Shown here: in pieces, positions 43,546-55,329 of the stretch | How positions within the stretch are numbered: position 1 is the first letter of the stretch | Layout: each line of letters begins with the position of its first letter | Assembly: GCA_030386875.1 (NCBI GenBank) | Contig: CM059576.1 | Coordinates: forward strand, 15,876,058-15,940,057 | From: Morinoia aosen | Lineage: Eukaryota > Arthropoda > Malacostraca > Amphipoda > Talitridae | Reading direction: 5' to 3' | DNA length: 64,000 bases | The notes under the pieces: generated by a model | Database searches by the model: none | Told to the model about the DNA's origin: nothing | The model's input: the letters and a program-made list of their open reading frames with translations, nothing else | Program-made: the position numbers and the translations under genes

Positions 43546-44539
43546 TATAATGTTATGCAAATAATTCATACCAAAAATTGAAGACACTCTGCAATTTCAT
43601 GTAATTTTCCTGCAAAAAAATTCATAGATGAAATTTCAAAACAAATTTAAATATTATAGAGGTTGCTACCATAAACTGAACATTCTTTAAACTGTTGATC
43701 TTCAGTATTTGACAGTGTTAGAAGCTCCAATTCCTTACTTCACCCCTCTTTCTGGCTGCAACACAACTGTGAAAGGGATTGAAACCCAAAAAATAGGTGA
43801 AAATTGATGAGAGCAATTATCAAATAGCATTTAAAAACCAGCCATAATCAATAGCATGTGCAAAAAATGATCCAATACTGCAAAAAAAATCACAGATGCT
43901 GAATACTTGAGTACTAGTTTGTTTAAGGGTTCATTACCACTGCATAAATGTTTTCACAGAGGAAAGACAAAAGATCATATAGTATAAACTAAAGAAAATG
44001 TGTAGTCAAGGAATTTAGTGTGTTCTTATACAAGCTACCTTATGCAACAATAAAGAAAGTTTTCTGGGATGAAAACCAAAAAGTAAAAAAGATGTATAAA
44101 AACCCATAGAACATACGTTGGTACTGCACAAAACATAGAAAACACACAGGCCCATTCAAAGGTGAGACAACTCAACAGCTGGAGGAAATTTCTCATTTAG
44201 CTCAGGCTAACTAGATGAACAGTAGCCTCATGACCACTAGGGACTTCTCAAGCTAAACCTTGTATTCTCCATGTGTCTTTCTAATTCATGATTCAGCTCT
44301 GGTACGGATGCAAAATGATGCTGAATTAATATATCAAAAAGATAATTCATTCAGAAAAATTAAGGCTGTGATGGCAAGTGTTTGTGAAGCTGTGGTGATA
44401 AATGACTGATGTACATTTTATACAAGGGAATAAAATCTTTGAAAGTTTCTGTTTCATGTTCAACTTTTGAAATAGCCAACACAATATTCAAAATATACAA
44501 CAAAAATAAAAAATTTGCAAGAATTTCTCATGCTAAGTA
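43546..44539. other. Intron or intergenic sequence
   Basis: AT-rich. No gene, repeat or RNA recognised. Confidence 0.4.
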
Positions 44540-45000
44540 GAGAAATGGATGGCCATAATGACTACTCAAATGTACAATTAAATTGTGAAGAGAATTTTGC
44601 CATAAACACATAACCTGATGAATTGTTTCAACAAAATGGAACTGCAGCCCACATTGTATATGAAACCGTGGATTACTTGAAGGGTCGATTTCCTCAATGA
44701 CTAATTTCACATCCATCAAATTTTCCTGATTCAACAAGATTAATCAATTCGTGTCCTTTTTAAGATTTCATTTTTTAACCTGGTAACATGAAGAGTATAT
44801 TGTATGGCATAATGCTCCACTGAAAAACAATATCAGAGAAGTCATTTAATTTATTCATGGCAATACTTTGAGGGATTTTGTAGCACAAATTGATATTAAT
44901 ATTGGTGAATGTCTGAAACTGGTGGTGGTGGTTATATTGAAAGCCAAAAAGAACAAAATGATATGTCAGATTTTAGTCCTCTCCATGAAACTATGATAAT
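44540..45000 (+). pseudogene. Second mariner-type transposase remnant
   Basis: The + strand around 44620-44700 reads LFQQNGTAAHIVYETVDYL then KGRFPQ, the second-Asp block of mariner-like transposases (usual form 'FQQDGA.aH'). Decayed matches to the following segments (GNMKSILYG near 44790 and a final hydrophobic tail near 44920) follow through several stops. No terminal repeats were found. It is a different subfamily from 42149-43545. Confidence 0.5.
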
Positions 45001-45186
45001 TTCATTCAAACTATTCATAACAACAATTTAAAAATTGGAAGCATTTACAAATTAGCTACACCATTAACTGACACCTTGTGTTCACCAAGGTCAATCCCCT
45101 CCACAAAGGAAAGCTAACCAACCAGCAAGAATCAGATTCATCCCTATAGTCAAACAACCTACTGAATGAATTGATGAATTAGCTGA

Positions 45187-45262
45187 AGCCTCCCTATCCC
45201 CAACAAAGGAGAGCCAAAAGGAGAAATAAAGAAGGCACTGTTTAGTATAGTGTTGAAGTATT
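45187..45262 (-). mobile_element. SINE-like family copy 7 (fragment)
   Basis: It carries only the tail-proximal part: aagcctccctatccc and gaaggcactgtttagtat. It lies in tandem just before copy 8. Confidence 0.55.
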
Positions 45263-45269
45263 ATTCATA

Positions 45270-45635
45270 CTAGATATTTTAGTTTAAGCCTTCCTTTGCC
45301 AAACAGAGGTGTTCTAATAGGAAGAAAGTTGGAGGCAGCGTTCATTTTCGAGTTGAGGCAACAAGGAGCTTACACACAAGGTCTGCAGTCACACAGGGTC
45401 CCCTGCATACAAAAACAGCAAGTACGGAAAGGAGTTTAAGAAGCAAAATTAAAGTTAAAGAAGAAAATTATGGACATTGAGAAAAAAAGCAGTAACTGAA
45501 AAGATACCCTGTAACAAAATGAAATTATTCTATTTTAATAAAATGAATACCTTCCTAACTTCAAAACTGGGATCTGAAAATTTCTCCAGGGAGTAGTAAT
45601 TACCATAGACACAGAAGTTGTATCTTCCTGAAAGG
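45270..45635 (-). mobile_element. SINE-like family copy 8 (old)
   Basis: Colinear with the family: tttaagccttcctttgcc, ggaggcagcgttcatttt, gcagtaactgaaaagat, tctccagggag, ccatagacacagaagttgt. Diverged, no clear target duplication. Confidence 0.6.
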
Positions 45636-45979
45636 ACAGTACCTTTCAATTGTTTACTTTATTACACATACATCTTTCAGGAGTCTTTTCCACAGCAAGG
45701 TCCAACAGAACTATGTGGATTTACTCTTGCAGCCTCAAAAGACTTTAAAGATTCCAAAACTAAAGAATTGACACAATTACACTTCCTATTTACCAAACCT
45801 GAGTTACTCCAGCAGGCAAAGAACCTCCAGCCACATTCACCATCACAATCACAGTCAGGCACTCACAATCACTATCAACTCATCTCCAACTGTTGGTCAT
45901 TTTCTGAAATACTGGTGCAACGCACTTTCAATTCCATTCGTTTATCTTGTTTTTACTAACCTCTAACATTCCTTCCCCT
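45636..45979. other. No supported gene
   Basis: A 113-codon open frame on the + strand (45618-45959) overlaps the SINE-like copy and has no motif. It was not called. Confidence 0.35.
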
Positions 45980-46260
45980 TGCTTCTGATTTCATTGCTTC
46001 CTTCCCCAACAATTCCTTTTTGATTTCTCCATATGGCCAAACCACTTCAATGCACAGCACTTCACACTTTTTGCCATCCTTCTCACATTCATTATACTCC
46101 TCACCTCATTGATTTACCTATTCCACAATGTCACCCAAGCCATACTTCTCAGACACTCCATCTGGAGTACATTCCACTGACTGCTATCAGCCACTTCTGA
46201 GCCTCTAGTTTCAGATCTATCAAGCACATCAGCGTGATGCACTCATACTGTTAGGAGAAC
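45980..46260 (-). pseudogene. Old RTE-like LINE C-terminal fragment
   Basis: The minus strand contains VKCCALKWFGHMEK (about 46040-46080), the 'WFGHvERM' signature of the RTE-like C-terminus seen well preserved at 14440-14977. Flanking bases are too decayed to read. Confidence 0.45.
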
Positions 46261-46776
46261 ACGTAAATGTCTGCCTCCTCAATACAGAAATGCCAAAGGT
46301 TCCAGAAGACCAGTATAGCACCAACTACACAGTCTATAATTTAGGAAAATTGACAGCAAACCTCATAACAAGCACTATAGCAAAAGATCAAAGAAAACTA
46401 CAAAATGGTGATATGGGTAACTTGTCTGCAATCCCAAAGGCTACACATGAGAAGATTCATGAATCTCTATCAAAACTGGAAATTCTACAACAAAATGAAA
46501 TCAATAATAGTAACTTGAACTATTGACTGTTGCAAAAATTTCAAGCTAGCTAAACAAAAAAAATGGGATTCTATAAATAAAATTAGAGAACTAAGAATAG
46601 TTTACAGATCTTAGATGATGTTACACACACAAATCTTGAACATGGTTATCTAGAAACTGAAGACAATTAAAAAATCAACACAACTTAAACTACAGGAACA
46701 AATAACTAAAAAAAACAAGGAGCCACAGGATTTGAGGAGGGGTATCAAAGAAGTAGAGCAGGCCATGAAGGCTCAC
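46261..46776. other. No gene seen
   Basis: A 78-codon open frame (46290-46526, plus) has no motif, start context or splice support. Confidence 0.35.
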
Positions 46777-46868
46777 CTGTCAGACTCCAGAAGTCAATCA
46801 GTGGCCCCAACACTGCCAGGCACTCCAGCCAGCACCAACTCCCTGGTCTCCACCTGACCCTTGTTGCT
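46777..46868 (-). other. Possible 5' UTR exon of the zinc-finger gene
   Basis: On the minus strand a good acceptor (ccttgtttactttcag, before 46868) and a strong donor (GACAG/gtgagcc, after 46777) frame 92 bases that contain stops in the frame read. That is acceptable for an untranslated leader upstream of the start exon at 41142-41270. No transcript evidence is available. Confidence 0.35.
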
Positions 46869-47479
46869 CTGAAAGTAAACAAGGACAAACAATCATAGGC
46901 TTCAAGGTTGCAGTATGGCATCAACTCATCCTACTGTACAACTTCAATAGCAATACAAGAGGTCACTCAGAAATGTTCTTCTAAATTGAAGAGAAACTGT
47001 GACCCATTTGATCTTCAACATTATCACAACAAATAGTTTAGTCCTGCAATACATGAGAACTATAATAAACACTGGCATCATAACCTATCTTTGAATAAAA
47101 GATGAATAACTTACCTAATGAGAGTCCTGATCACACAGGATATTCCTTTTACAGGAAGGCAGGTTTTATGAGGTTATTTAAGTATTATATTTATTAACCT
47201 TATATCATCAAGTTATTTTTTCTTTACTGTAGGATGAAGCTGAAAAGAATTACAAGAGCATTCAATAATGGAACAGAACTGAATACAAAAAAATTAAATT
47301 TTAATACAAAGGAGACTTAAGTACATTCAACAATGAAACAAAAAACTGCTTAATTTCCTTACCATACAATTTTTCTAGCATTTACAGTCAGGCTACTTTT
47401 CCTTACGGCTCTACAAGCTTTTACATGCTTGCTGCCATCTTCTAGTTTTCACTTTAACTAATGCATTATTAGCAGCCCC
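46869..47479. other. No gene seen
   Basis: AT-rich, no supported feature. Confidence 0.4.
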
Positions 47480-47862
47480 AAGCACTCCCAAATGCTACAA
47501 ACAATATCTTGATAAACAATTCTTGCATTATTCCTTATTTACAACCATCTAAAGTGTTCCCATAGAGACCCTTGTAAACACTTTTACCAATCTACAGTTT
47601 CTCCTCATCTTAGCTAATAATGCTAAAATATCAGCACAGAGTAGCTGAAATGTATTGGTGACTGTGCACCCAACATTTCCACACACCTTCCCCCCCTCCC
47701 AAAGTCTTGCTTCACCTGACACAAAACTCCATCTGTATCCATATTTAACAACATGATAACATTACACACAACTGATGCAAACCCACAAGCACTTCACAGC
47801 ATTCACTTCCTATACTTTCAGTTCTCACACATACTCTGCTGTCAATATAATAGCTTATGGCC
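47480..47862 (-). pseudogene. Old RTE-like LINE RT fragment
   Basis: The + bases gttctcacacatactctgct (47821-47840) match the RTE-like LINE at about 15657-15671. The minus strand reads VGLHQLCVMLSC and then a decayed 'fMDG' segment, corresponding to GVKQGCVMSPWLFNLFMDG. Together with 45980-46260 it may derive from one ancient insertion. Confidence 0.5.
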
Positions 47863-48975
47863 TTAAGGAGACCGTCCCGGCTGTTCACTTTTTTTGTCCG
47901 ATTGGCGGTCGTTTTTCATGTTTTTGTTGGAAAAGGACCCTTAGGTGGTGGACTATTCGGTCCTAAAATTTTATGGCGCTACGGACAATAGATCTCCCCC
48001 CAGTTGAAAATTTTGGTCCCCTTATCCTCCCGATAAGGGGACCAAAATTTTCAACTTTGAGCCCATTTTAACCCCATATAAAAAGAGAACAAATGGGAAA
48101 TTAAAAAAGCTCATGTGAGTTTGTTAGAGATGTTCCAAGGATTCTTAAACTGTCTTTGTTTTTGTTCTAGCATCAAAACTCAATGATGAGTCCCATTTTG
48201 CAATATCAATGCCAATGAAATATCAATACCTAAAAACCAATATGTCAATTTTTTCAAAAACTAAGGCCTAAATCAAAAAAATTGATGGAATAAATTGTGT
48301 TTCTTTTCAAAGGTTACATATCATAGTCAAATTTCATATGAATCAGACTGAAAATAAAAATTTCATATTTTTGAATAAGAAAATTTTTTTTTGTTTGGAA
48401 ATCACAATTCACACTGTGAATATGAAGTTATGTATGGAAATTATCAAAATAAAAATAAAACTGCATTCAAATACATAAATTGTTCATTATATGACACTTC
48501 AAAAAAATTTTTTTTTTTTTTCTGATATCCAACATTTTTAACTTTCAACATTCAAAATGGGACTAGTCCTAGAGTTTTAATGCTAGAACACAACCAAAGA
48601 CAGTCTTAGAATCCTTGGAACATTTCTAACAAACTCAAACTAGCTTTTTTTCAAATTCAAATTTTCTGAAAAAATATATAGCTCTAAACCCAAAAAATCA
48701 CCGTTTTCACAAATTTTGAGAGATTAAAAAAAAAATTTGAATTTGAAAAAATGCCAGTGAGAGTTTGTTAGAAATGTTCCAAGGATTCTAAAACTGTCTT
48801 TGGTTTTGTTCTAACATCAAAACTCGAAGACGAGTTCTATTTTGAAATATCCAAATGATATACCAAAAAACTAATTTTTTGAAAAAAGAAAAAAACTAAG
48901 CCCTAAATCGAAAAAGTGACGGTGGTAAAAAAGGTTTACTTTCACAAAATACATATACTGGCCAATTTTCAAACG
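47863..48975. repeat. Unknown 1.1-1.3 kb repeat, copy B
   Basis: Colinear with 35063-36362. The motif ttccaaggattcttaaactg occurs near 48130 and, as ttccaaggattctaaaactg, near 48776 (plus), and inverted near 48600. Copy B has an added perfect hairpin at 48002-48056. No coding capacity was seen. Confidence 0.7.
48002..48056. repeat. Perfect 25-bp stem hairpin
   Basis: Arms 48002-48026 and 48032-48056 are perfect reverse complements with the loop ctccc. The related copy A has only a short C/G-rich stem at the equivalent place (about 35196-35215). Confidence 0.95.
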
Positions 48976-49905
48976 AAGGGAATTGAACTGTTTGGCCCTG
49001 CAAAATATTAGAAATTTTATAAAAAATACTCACGAATGTAATAAGCTCTGAGGTATTCACAACATGTTTATAACATTCGAATTGACATTTATAACCATGA
49101 AGTTTTTGGATTTTACCCATACCTGTCTCTCCCCCCAAAAGAAAATTTCTTTGAATTGCTATTTCTCAGCCAATATATTGTACATATGATTGTTTCTTTT
49201 TGATGTCAGATTCTAAATGAACATATTTAAAAAAGTAAGATTCAATTTTTTACATTGCTTCAGAAAAAATTGTGGTGAATTTTGAAAATTTTAAAACATA
49301 TTTTCCTTGATATGGCATATATGGCATAAAATTGATAAAAAATTCCTCATCAACTCATCAAAAATATACATCTCAATTTCATAGTACTCATCTTAATCTT
49401 CACAAGACAAAGAAGATTTGCTCCTTACCTTCATAACTATAAGCGATATAGCGGTCAAGTCGAAAAAGTCGTTTAAAGAAAATATTATTCAAAGTTATGA
49501 AGCACCAGAGGCACAGATGACATTCTGTTTCACACCATTGTTTTTTATCAAAACCAACAAACTAATATACAACTAATTAGTCTAAAACAGTTTAGTTAAG
49601 TCTTATCATAGTTGTAATAAGTCACTACCCACTAATATGTCACTAATACTTGCTGCAAACTGCCGAGGGATCTGAATGGTTTTTCCTATGAAATATTCAA
49701 GAATTTCAAAAAATACTTCAGGAGTGAAATAAGTTCCGAGGTATTCGGAGCATTTTTATAACATTTGAATAGACATTTATAGCCAATAAGGAAAGTTTTT
49801 GGAATTTAACCATTCAACCCCACTAACCTCAAGGCAAATTTCTTTAAATTTTGATTTTTTGGCATATATTGTATATAGAGATGATTGTTTTTTTTGTTTG
49901 ATTCA
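48976..49905. repeat. Diverged direct repeat pair, about 240 bp each
   Basis: 48985-49215 and 49672-49905 share, in order, aatattagaaatttta or aatattcaagaatttc, gaggtattc, ttataacatt, gacatttata, tttttggattttaccc or tttttggaatttaacc and aaatttcttt. They are about 690 bp apart. No coding motif. Confidence 0.6.
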
Positions 49906-50136
49906 CAAATCGATTTATCTGCTTGAATAAGTTTTCGTCCTTTGTAAGAAACGTACAAAATGTAAGAGCTCAATAATATTTTCATGGTATGATAAAATTT
50001 CTTCAGAAAAGGTTGTAAAATGGTTTGAAATGCCATACATTTACATTGGTATGTGTATGAACAATTTACCTAGTGGTAAACATTTGTACCACTCCATGGT
50101 CAAAGTGTTACATTAAAAAAAAATTATGTTCTAAAA

Positions 50137-50800
50137 ATGTAGGTCAATATTTATTTTAGGTGCTGCACGGAAATTAATAATTTGGGGGTAAATAATCAAT
50201 AAAGGAACACATTTAAATACCATTTACACGAATGACATTCTGCTCGCTGATGCGTCATTTTTGAATAATTGTACTTTGAAGTTGGCGCCGGCACCGTAAT
50301 TTAGTTAATAATAGTTAACCCCCTATTACAAACGTAAAGAGGTTGGGTCCCGAGGGTTAACCACAGTTATTATAGTGAAAATTATAAATAAAGCTTCTAA
50401 CCCCCCCCATTAGGGTGACGACCGCAATCTTGTTTATATCAGCTCAAAGATGGCGACCACCATGGGTGCCGCCATCTTGGACCCGATGTAAGCAAGATTT
50501 CAATCGTCACCCTAATGGGTGGGTTAGAAGCTTTTTTTTTTTTGTAATTTTTACTATAAGAACAGTGGCTAACCCTCACGACCCAACCTTTTTACGTTTG
50601 TAATATGGGGTTAACTACCCTCATTAACTAAATTACGGCGCCAGCGCCAACTTCAAAGTACAATTATTCAAAAATAACGCATCAGCAAGCAGAATGTCAT
50701 TCGTGTAAAAGGTTTTTAAATATGCTCTTTTAGTGATTCTAAGCAACGAAATTTTTAATTTCCGTGCAGCACCTGAAATAAATATTTACCAAAATGTATG
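50137..50800. repeat. Palindromic (foldback) element 1, about 664 bp
   Basis: The outer arms (tttattttaggtgctgcacg near 50150 and its reverse complement near 50770) and inner arms (aacccctat-type, cgtaaagaggttgggtc near 50333 and gacccaacc near 50580) are inverted copies across nearly the whole length. The centre is near 50465, at a gccgccatct motif. No transposase was seen, so this is a non-autonomous foldback or MITE-like element. Confidence 0.85.
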
Positions 50801-51031
50801 CTCGGACGCAAAAAAATGGCCAAAAAATCTGAGAAAACACATCAATTTAGTTTTTGCTTAATTTTATCTATAAATACATGCACGTATGAAAACCTTGCTC
50901 AAGTTAAATAACAAAGGATTAAATGTATTGCATAAACTACGAAGCAATCATTGAGTGGATATCAATAGCAAATTGCACGTGTCAAACTTCTGGAGTGTCA
51001 AAAGACATAGTTGCAGGAATATTATTAATTG

Positions 51032-51717
51032 GGTCAATATTGAATTTAATGTTGTCAACGAATTTCATAATTTCGTAGGTATAGATGGGTAATACCTATA
51101 GTCGATTTTAAGACGTTTTACACGAATGACAATGTGCCCGGAAATGCTTAGTTTTCGAGTTATTTAAGTTTGAAGTTATACGAATGGCGCTCCTGAATGG
51201 CCCTTTTAACGCAAAAACAGTCATTGTTTTAGCAATGAAAATGGAAGCTAACCCCTATTACAAACGTAAAGAGGTTGGGTCGTGAGGGGTGGCAACAGTT
51301 CTTTTAGTGAAAATTATAAATAAAGCTTTCTTGTGACGTTTGTTTACATCAACTCAAAGATGGCTGTCGCCATCTTCAGCCAGTTGGCGCCATGGCGGCA
51401 ACCACCTTGGCGTCGATGTAAACAAACGTCACTCAAAACCTTTATTTATAATTTTCACTAAAAGAACTGTGCCTACCCCTCACGACCCAACCTCTTTACG
51501 TTTGTAATAGGGTGTTAGCTTCCATTATTAATTAAATTACGCTAGCCCCGCGTGCTTCCATGGCGCGCATAAGCCAGCTTCAAAGTTGAATAATTCAAAA
51601 ATAACGCATCGCCGGGCAGAATGCCATTCATGTAAAACGTCTTATAATCGACTATATTGCCCATCTATACCTACGAAATTATGAAATTCGTTGACAACAT
51701 TAAATTCAATATTGACC
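51032..51717. repeat. Palindromic (foldback) element 2, about 686 bp
   Basis: Arms run from gtcaatattgaatttaatgt (about 51032) to its reverse complement (ending about 51717). The inner arms share cgtaaagaggttgggtcgtg and ctttatttataattttcact-type blocks with element 1, so the two are one family. The arms outside the shared core differ. Confidence 0.85.
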
Positions 51718-52904
51718 ATTAATTGCCCTAATTTTGTCATTTACGTAAAATTATTTCCCTACTGGGTGAATTACCCTGAAATTTTGTCAATTTCCCTAAA
51801 CCGGAAGAACTAGTCAGTCTGGGAACTGGAGTTACTGTCTGGAAGCAAAGGGTTAAGCAAAAATTCACTTTATGTATGGTAAACTAAAATAAGGTTCACC
51901 TAATATGTGGAGGAATGATAATCCAAAAACTGCTAACACAAAAATTATACAAAAACTCTGTAAAATATTAAATTTTCCAGCCAAGTTGCTAAGATGCAAG
52001 TACTATTACATTAAACTTGAAATTAAAAAATTATAAAATGAAGAGCTGCATTATTCTATATATAAACATTTGAAATGAGTGGGCTCAATTCTGTTTGGAA
52101 AAAATAATTCACATCTAAATGCCAAAGACTAAACATTTGATAATATACCCAATTGTTTGATAATACAAATAAACATCTGCCAGAAGCTGTTTCTGCTCAG
52201 GTAACTAGCAACAAGAGTTTGATATGGCAAAGAACCAGGGCACCAGTTATGCAAGTTTCCTAGTTAACTAAAGAAATAATCCCCGTTTTACAAGTCTCTT
52301 CCTCAACACAATGATCAAATTTCTACTCCCTACGCATCTCTATCACAAACAGGATGTAATTTGAGGATTGGAGGGCACAAATTAGAAAAAGTTCCAAAAT
52401 TTTTGTGAATGACCTTTGAAATAGTTCACTTTTTCTCCTCATTTTATGATGGAAGGTTCATTTGATCAATAAATTTTTTGTCATTCAATGTTTTAAATTT
52501 TTGCATTGTGATTTGATTAATGCTTCTATTGTCATTTGATGAGTTTTTAGACTAATGATTAGTAAATAATCAAGAATTTTAAACTTTTCAAAAATTGAAT
52601 TTGGTTTAGAGCTTGAGTTTTTAAACAACTTCAAGTGGCTATTTCTCTCTATAATATTCAACATTCTTGTCTTTTAATGATTTTCTTTGGATAAACCAAC
52701 CTGCGTTGGCCTACCTTCGAAGTAAAACTTATCCTTCATCATTTAAAGGGCAATTAAATGTCCTCACCCTGAGTTTAATACTAACACTTATCTCAAATTG
52801 TTGTATCATTTAACTATACCTTACATATAACAATATAAAATATCAGGAATGACAAACCTAGTGAATCACAATGCAAATATTAAAAAACCCTTGCAAGCTT
52901 AATC
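51718..52904. other. AT-rich stretch without a gene
   Basis: No open frame, repeat or RNA recognised. Confidence 0.45.
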
Positions 52905-53000
52905 GCTTGAACTTGAAGCCGAGGGGTGACAGCGTCAGAGCGTTTGTACCGGCCTTCGAATTTCATAACTGTCGAGATCGGACTGACGCATACCATTATC
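52905..53000 (-). mobile_element. 3' end of a CR1/Daphne-type LINE, heavily truncated
   Basis: On the minus strand GGCCGGTACAAACGC, GACGCTGTCAC and the tail TTCAAGTTCAAG match the 3' end of the LINE at 10030-10080. Only about 100 bp remain. Confidence 0.6.
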
Positions 53001-53429
53001 CGCTTTGAATCATCACTCAAGGAATAATCATCCAGAGAAGGTGTCAATTCTTAGCGTTAATATTTATGAGTGTTGAGCAAATTATCAAATGAAACAAGGA
53101 AGTTGAACAACCTGCAGGGATTGATATAAAGGTGCAACACTTTCGTTTTACTTTTTCAATTATTTTTTATCAATACGAAAATCTGTGAAAAAGGCGCGCA
53201 TTTCAGAAGAAAAGTGCGCAAAAAATACAATAAATCCCTCATAGTGTCGCTTCTAACTCAATTTTAAACATGCATGTTATTTGGAGTATTTAGCTATAGT
53301 GTTCGTAGCGTTTTGCATGCACTTTAATATCATGAAAAGAATAGAGACATCTCGTTTCGCTAAGACCGGGTAGCTAAAATATTATTTTCCTCCTGTACCG
53401 GAATAGTATTGAGTGTAGAAAAAAGTTTT
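53001..53429. other. Flank of the Gypsy element
   Basis: AT-rich, no gene. The last five bases (gtttt, 53425-53429) are the left target duplicate. Confidence 0.5.
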
Positions 53430-53750
53430 TGTGGCGTGGAAGTATTTGTTGCCACAAGAGGGCGCTGCAGCGATATGCGCGCCACCGCCAAGCTTTGGGA
53501 TCTTGCTGCCGATGCCGAACGGCTGCGGCTGGCTGGCGGCAGTGTTGTTATGGCAGTGGTGGAGTGCAGACGCGCGTGTTTTTTCGCTCTTCGTTCGCAT
53601 TGTCTTCGGCGCGGTTTCAGTACTTGTGCAAGGCCGGCAGGTGCCTTGCTTTCGTTCCTCTGGGACAACGAGGAAGGTCAAACAGCTGCGGCAGCTGCTT
53701 GGCGGTTGCTGTCGGTGTCGGAACCGGGCAAGTTCAAAGGTAAGCCAATA
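53430..53750 (+). repeat. 5' LTR of Gypsy-type element
   Basis: 321 bp, starts TG. It ends ccaata where the 3' LTR ends ccaaca. Confidence 0.9.
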
Positions 53751-53796
53751 AGCTATCTAGGCTTTTGGCGGTGGTAGCCTTCTTGTTGGTAGCAAG

Positions 53797-54787
53797 ATGG
53801 CGGCGGCTGGAAAGGCTGCGTCAGCTGAGGTAGCTGACGCAGCTGAGAAGGCTGCGGCAGCCGGAGCTGGCGATGCGGGATCGCCGGTGCCGCCGGCGGG
53901 GAGCACGTCGGGAGTGCTTGTGGATGTTAGCCTGTTAGCTAACATCTTGACTCAGGCGCGTGGTCTGATCCTCGACCGGTTGTCTAGGCAGCTGCCTAAG
54001 TTGACTGGCGATGGATCGGTCGACGCGCTGGAGTGGCTGGAGAACCTGGAGAGGCTCTGCCAGCTGGAGCGGGTAGCTCCGACCGACGTCATCGGGTTCA
54101 TGCTCGACGGCAACGCCGCTCGGGTGTTTCGCTCTATGACTGTCGGTGATGCTGCTCAGTGGCAGGTAGTTCGGTCTACGCTGGTCTTGCAATTTGCGTT
54201 GCCTATGCAGGAGGCGTATAGGCGGTTCACCTACCGTCGGCTTGCAGCCGGGGAGTCGGTGGACGTGTACCTGGATGACTTGGCGCGTCTGGGTGGGAGA
54301 GTGGGCTCGACTAAGAAGGAATTTGATTTTTAGGGTCAAGTTCTACGAGGGTCTTCCCACTACTCTGTATACTTGGGCAGTTCCGCGTGAGGACGCGTAT
54401 ACTGCGCCGTTCGATGCTGTGGTGTCGAAAGTGCGGGAGAGAATGGCCGCACAGAGGGCTGCAGCCGGGCGAGGCCAGGAGGCCAGGCTCGGAGCAGACC
54501 TTGCTGCTTCGGGGAAGCAGGGCAGTGGTGGCAAGGGTGCTTGCTACCGCTGTGGCGGTGCACACCGCGTGCGGGTTTGCCCGCTGAAGCAAGGCGCTGC
54601 GGCGCCTGCTGGTATGGGGGCCATGAAGGCTCCCGCTAAAAGGAAGTTCGCATGCTTTGCGTGTGGAGAGGTCGGGCATTTCGCTTGCGACTGTCCGGCG
54701 GTAGGTAGGCCTACGGTTGGTGGGTCGGGTATCTCTGCGGAGGACGCCAGTCGGGGCGACGCGTCCTCCTCAATGGAAACCTTGTAA
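53797..54787 (+). pseudogene. Gypsy-type gag with two zinc knuckles (one frameshift)
   Basis: The start ATG at 53797 opens an Ala-rich N-terminus. The gag core follows (LPKLTGDGSVDALEWLENLE, then AARVFRSMTVGDAAQWQ and SVDVYLDDLARLG). A single-base change in the T-run near 54326-54331 shifts the frame, and the protein continues to 54787 with two CCHC knuckles: CYRCGGAHRVRVC-type (imperfect spacing) and CFACGEVGHFACDC. It would form the particle shell and package RNA. Confidence 0.8.
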
Positions 54788-54852
54788 GCCGAGCTTACCG
54801 GAGGTCTCCTCCCCCCGAGGGAGGTGACGGCGCCCCCTCGGAGAGAGGGACC

Positions 54853-55260
54853 TTGAGTGGCACGAGTGTGTCGCTGGGGCGGGGCGATCTAGAATCGCTC
54901 GGAGCGACTGGCGTTACGACGGGGCGTCGGTTGCCAGTCGTTCGTGCCATCTTGAATGGGCATTGTTCTTGGTGTCTGGTAGACTCCGGGAGCGAGCGGA
55001 CGGTGGTTTGTCCGCGGGTGGTGGTGGGCCAACGCCCCCGGCCGGGGCGGCCGTTGCTAACGGCGGACGGCAGAACTTCCCATGTGGGGAAGCACTGTCG
55101 TGTGGTAGTCGGGTTGTAGGGGCATTGCTTTGGTGTCACTGCGCTCGTCATGCCGGAATTGGGGAATCTTGGCGTGGACTGTCTCCTCGGGAGTGATGTT
55201 ATTGATCACATGGGGGGCGTCACCGTTAGGAGAGGTCCTGACTCGAAGTATGCAGTTGAC
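54853..55260 (+). pseudogene. Gypsy-type aspartic protease region
   Basis: CLVDSGSERTVV (about 54970) holds the catalytic Asp-Ser-Gly. A flap-like part and LGVDCLLGSDVIDHMGG follow in a shifted frame (about 55165-55220), where 'LLGSDvi' is the usual C-terminal Leu-Gly block. A stop at 55117 and a frameshift separate the two halves. Confidence 0.7.
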
Positions 55261-55329
55261 TGGGGGAGATCATGGTCAGCGGTCAGCTGGATGCTGTAGG
55301 GGGTCCAGCAATGGATTCGCCTGTGCCAA

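Noticed and set aside
45618..45959. 113-codon frame (plus)
   Set aside because: It overlaps a SINE-like copy and has no motif or start support.
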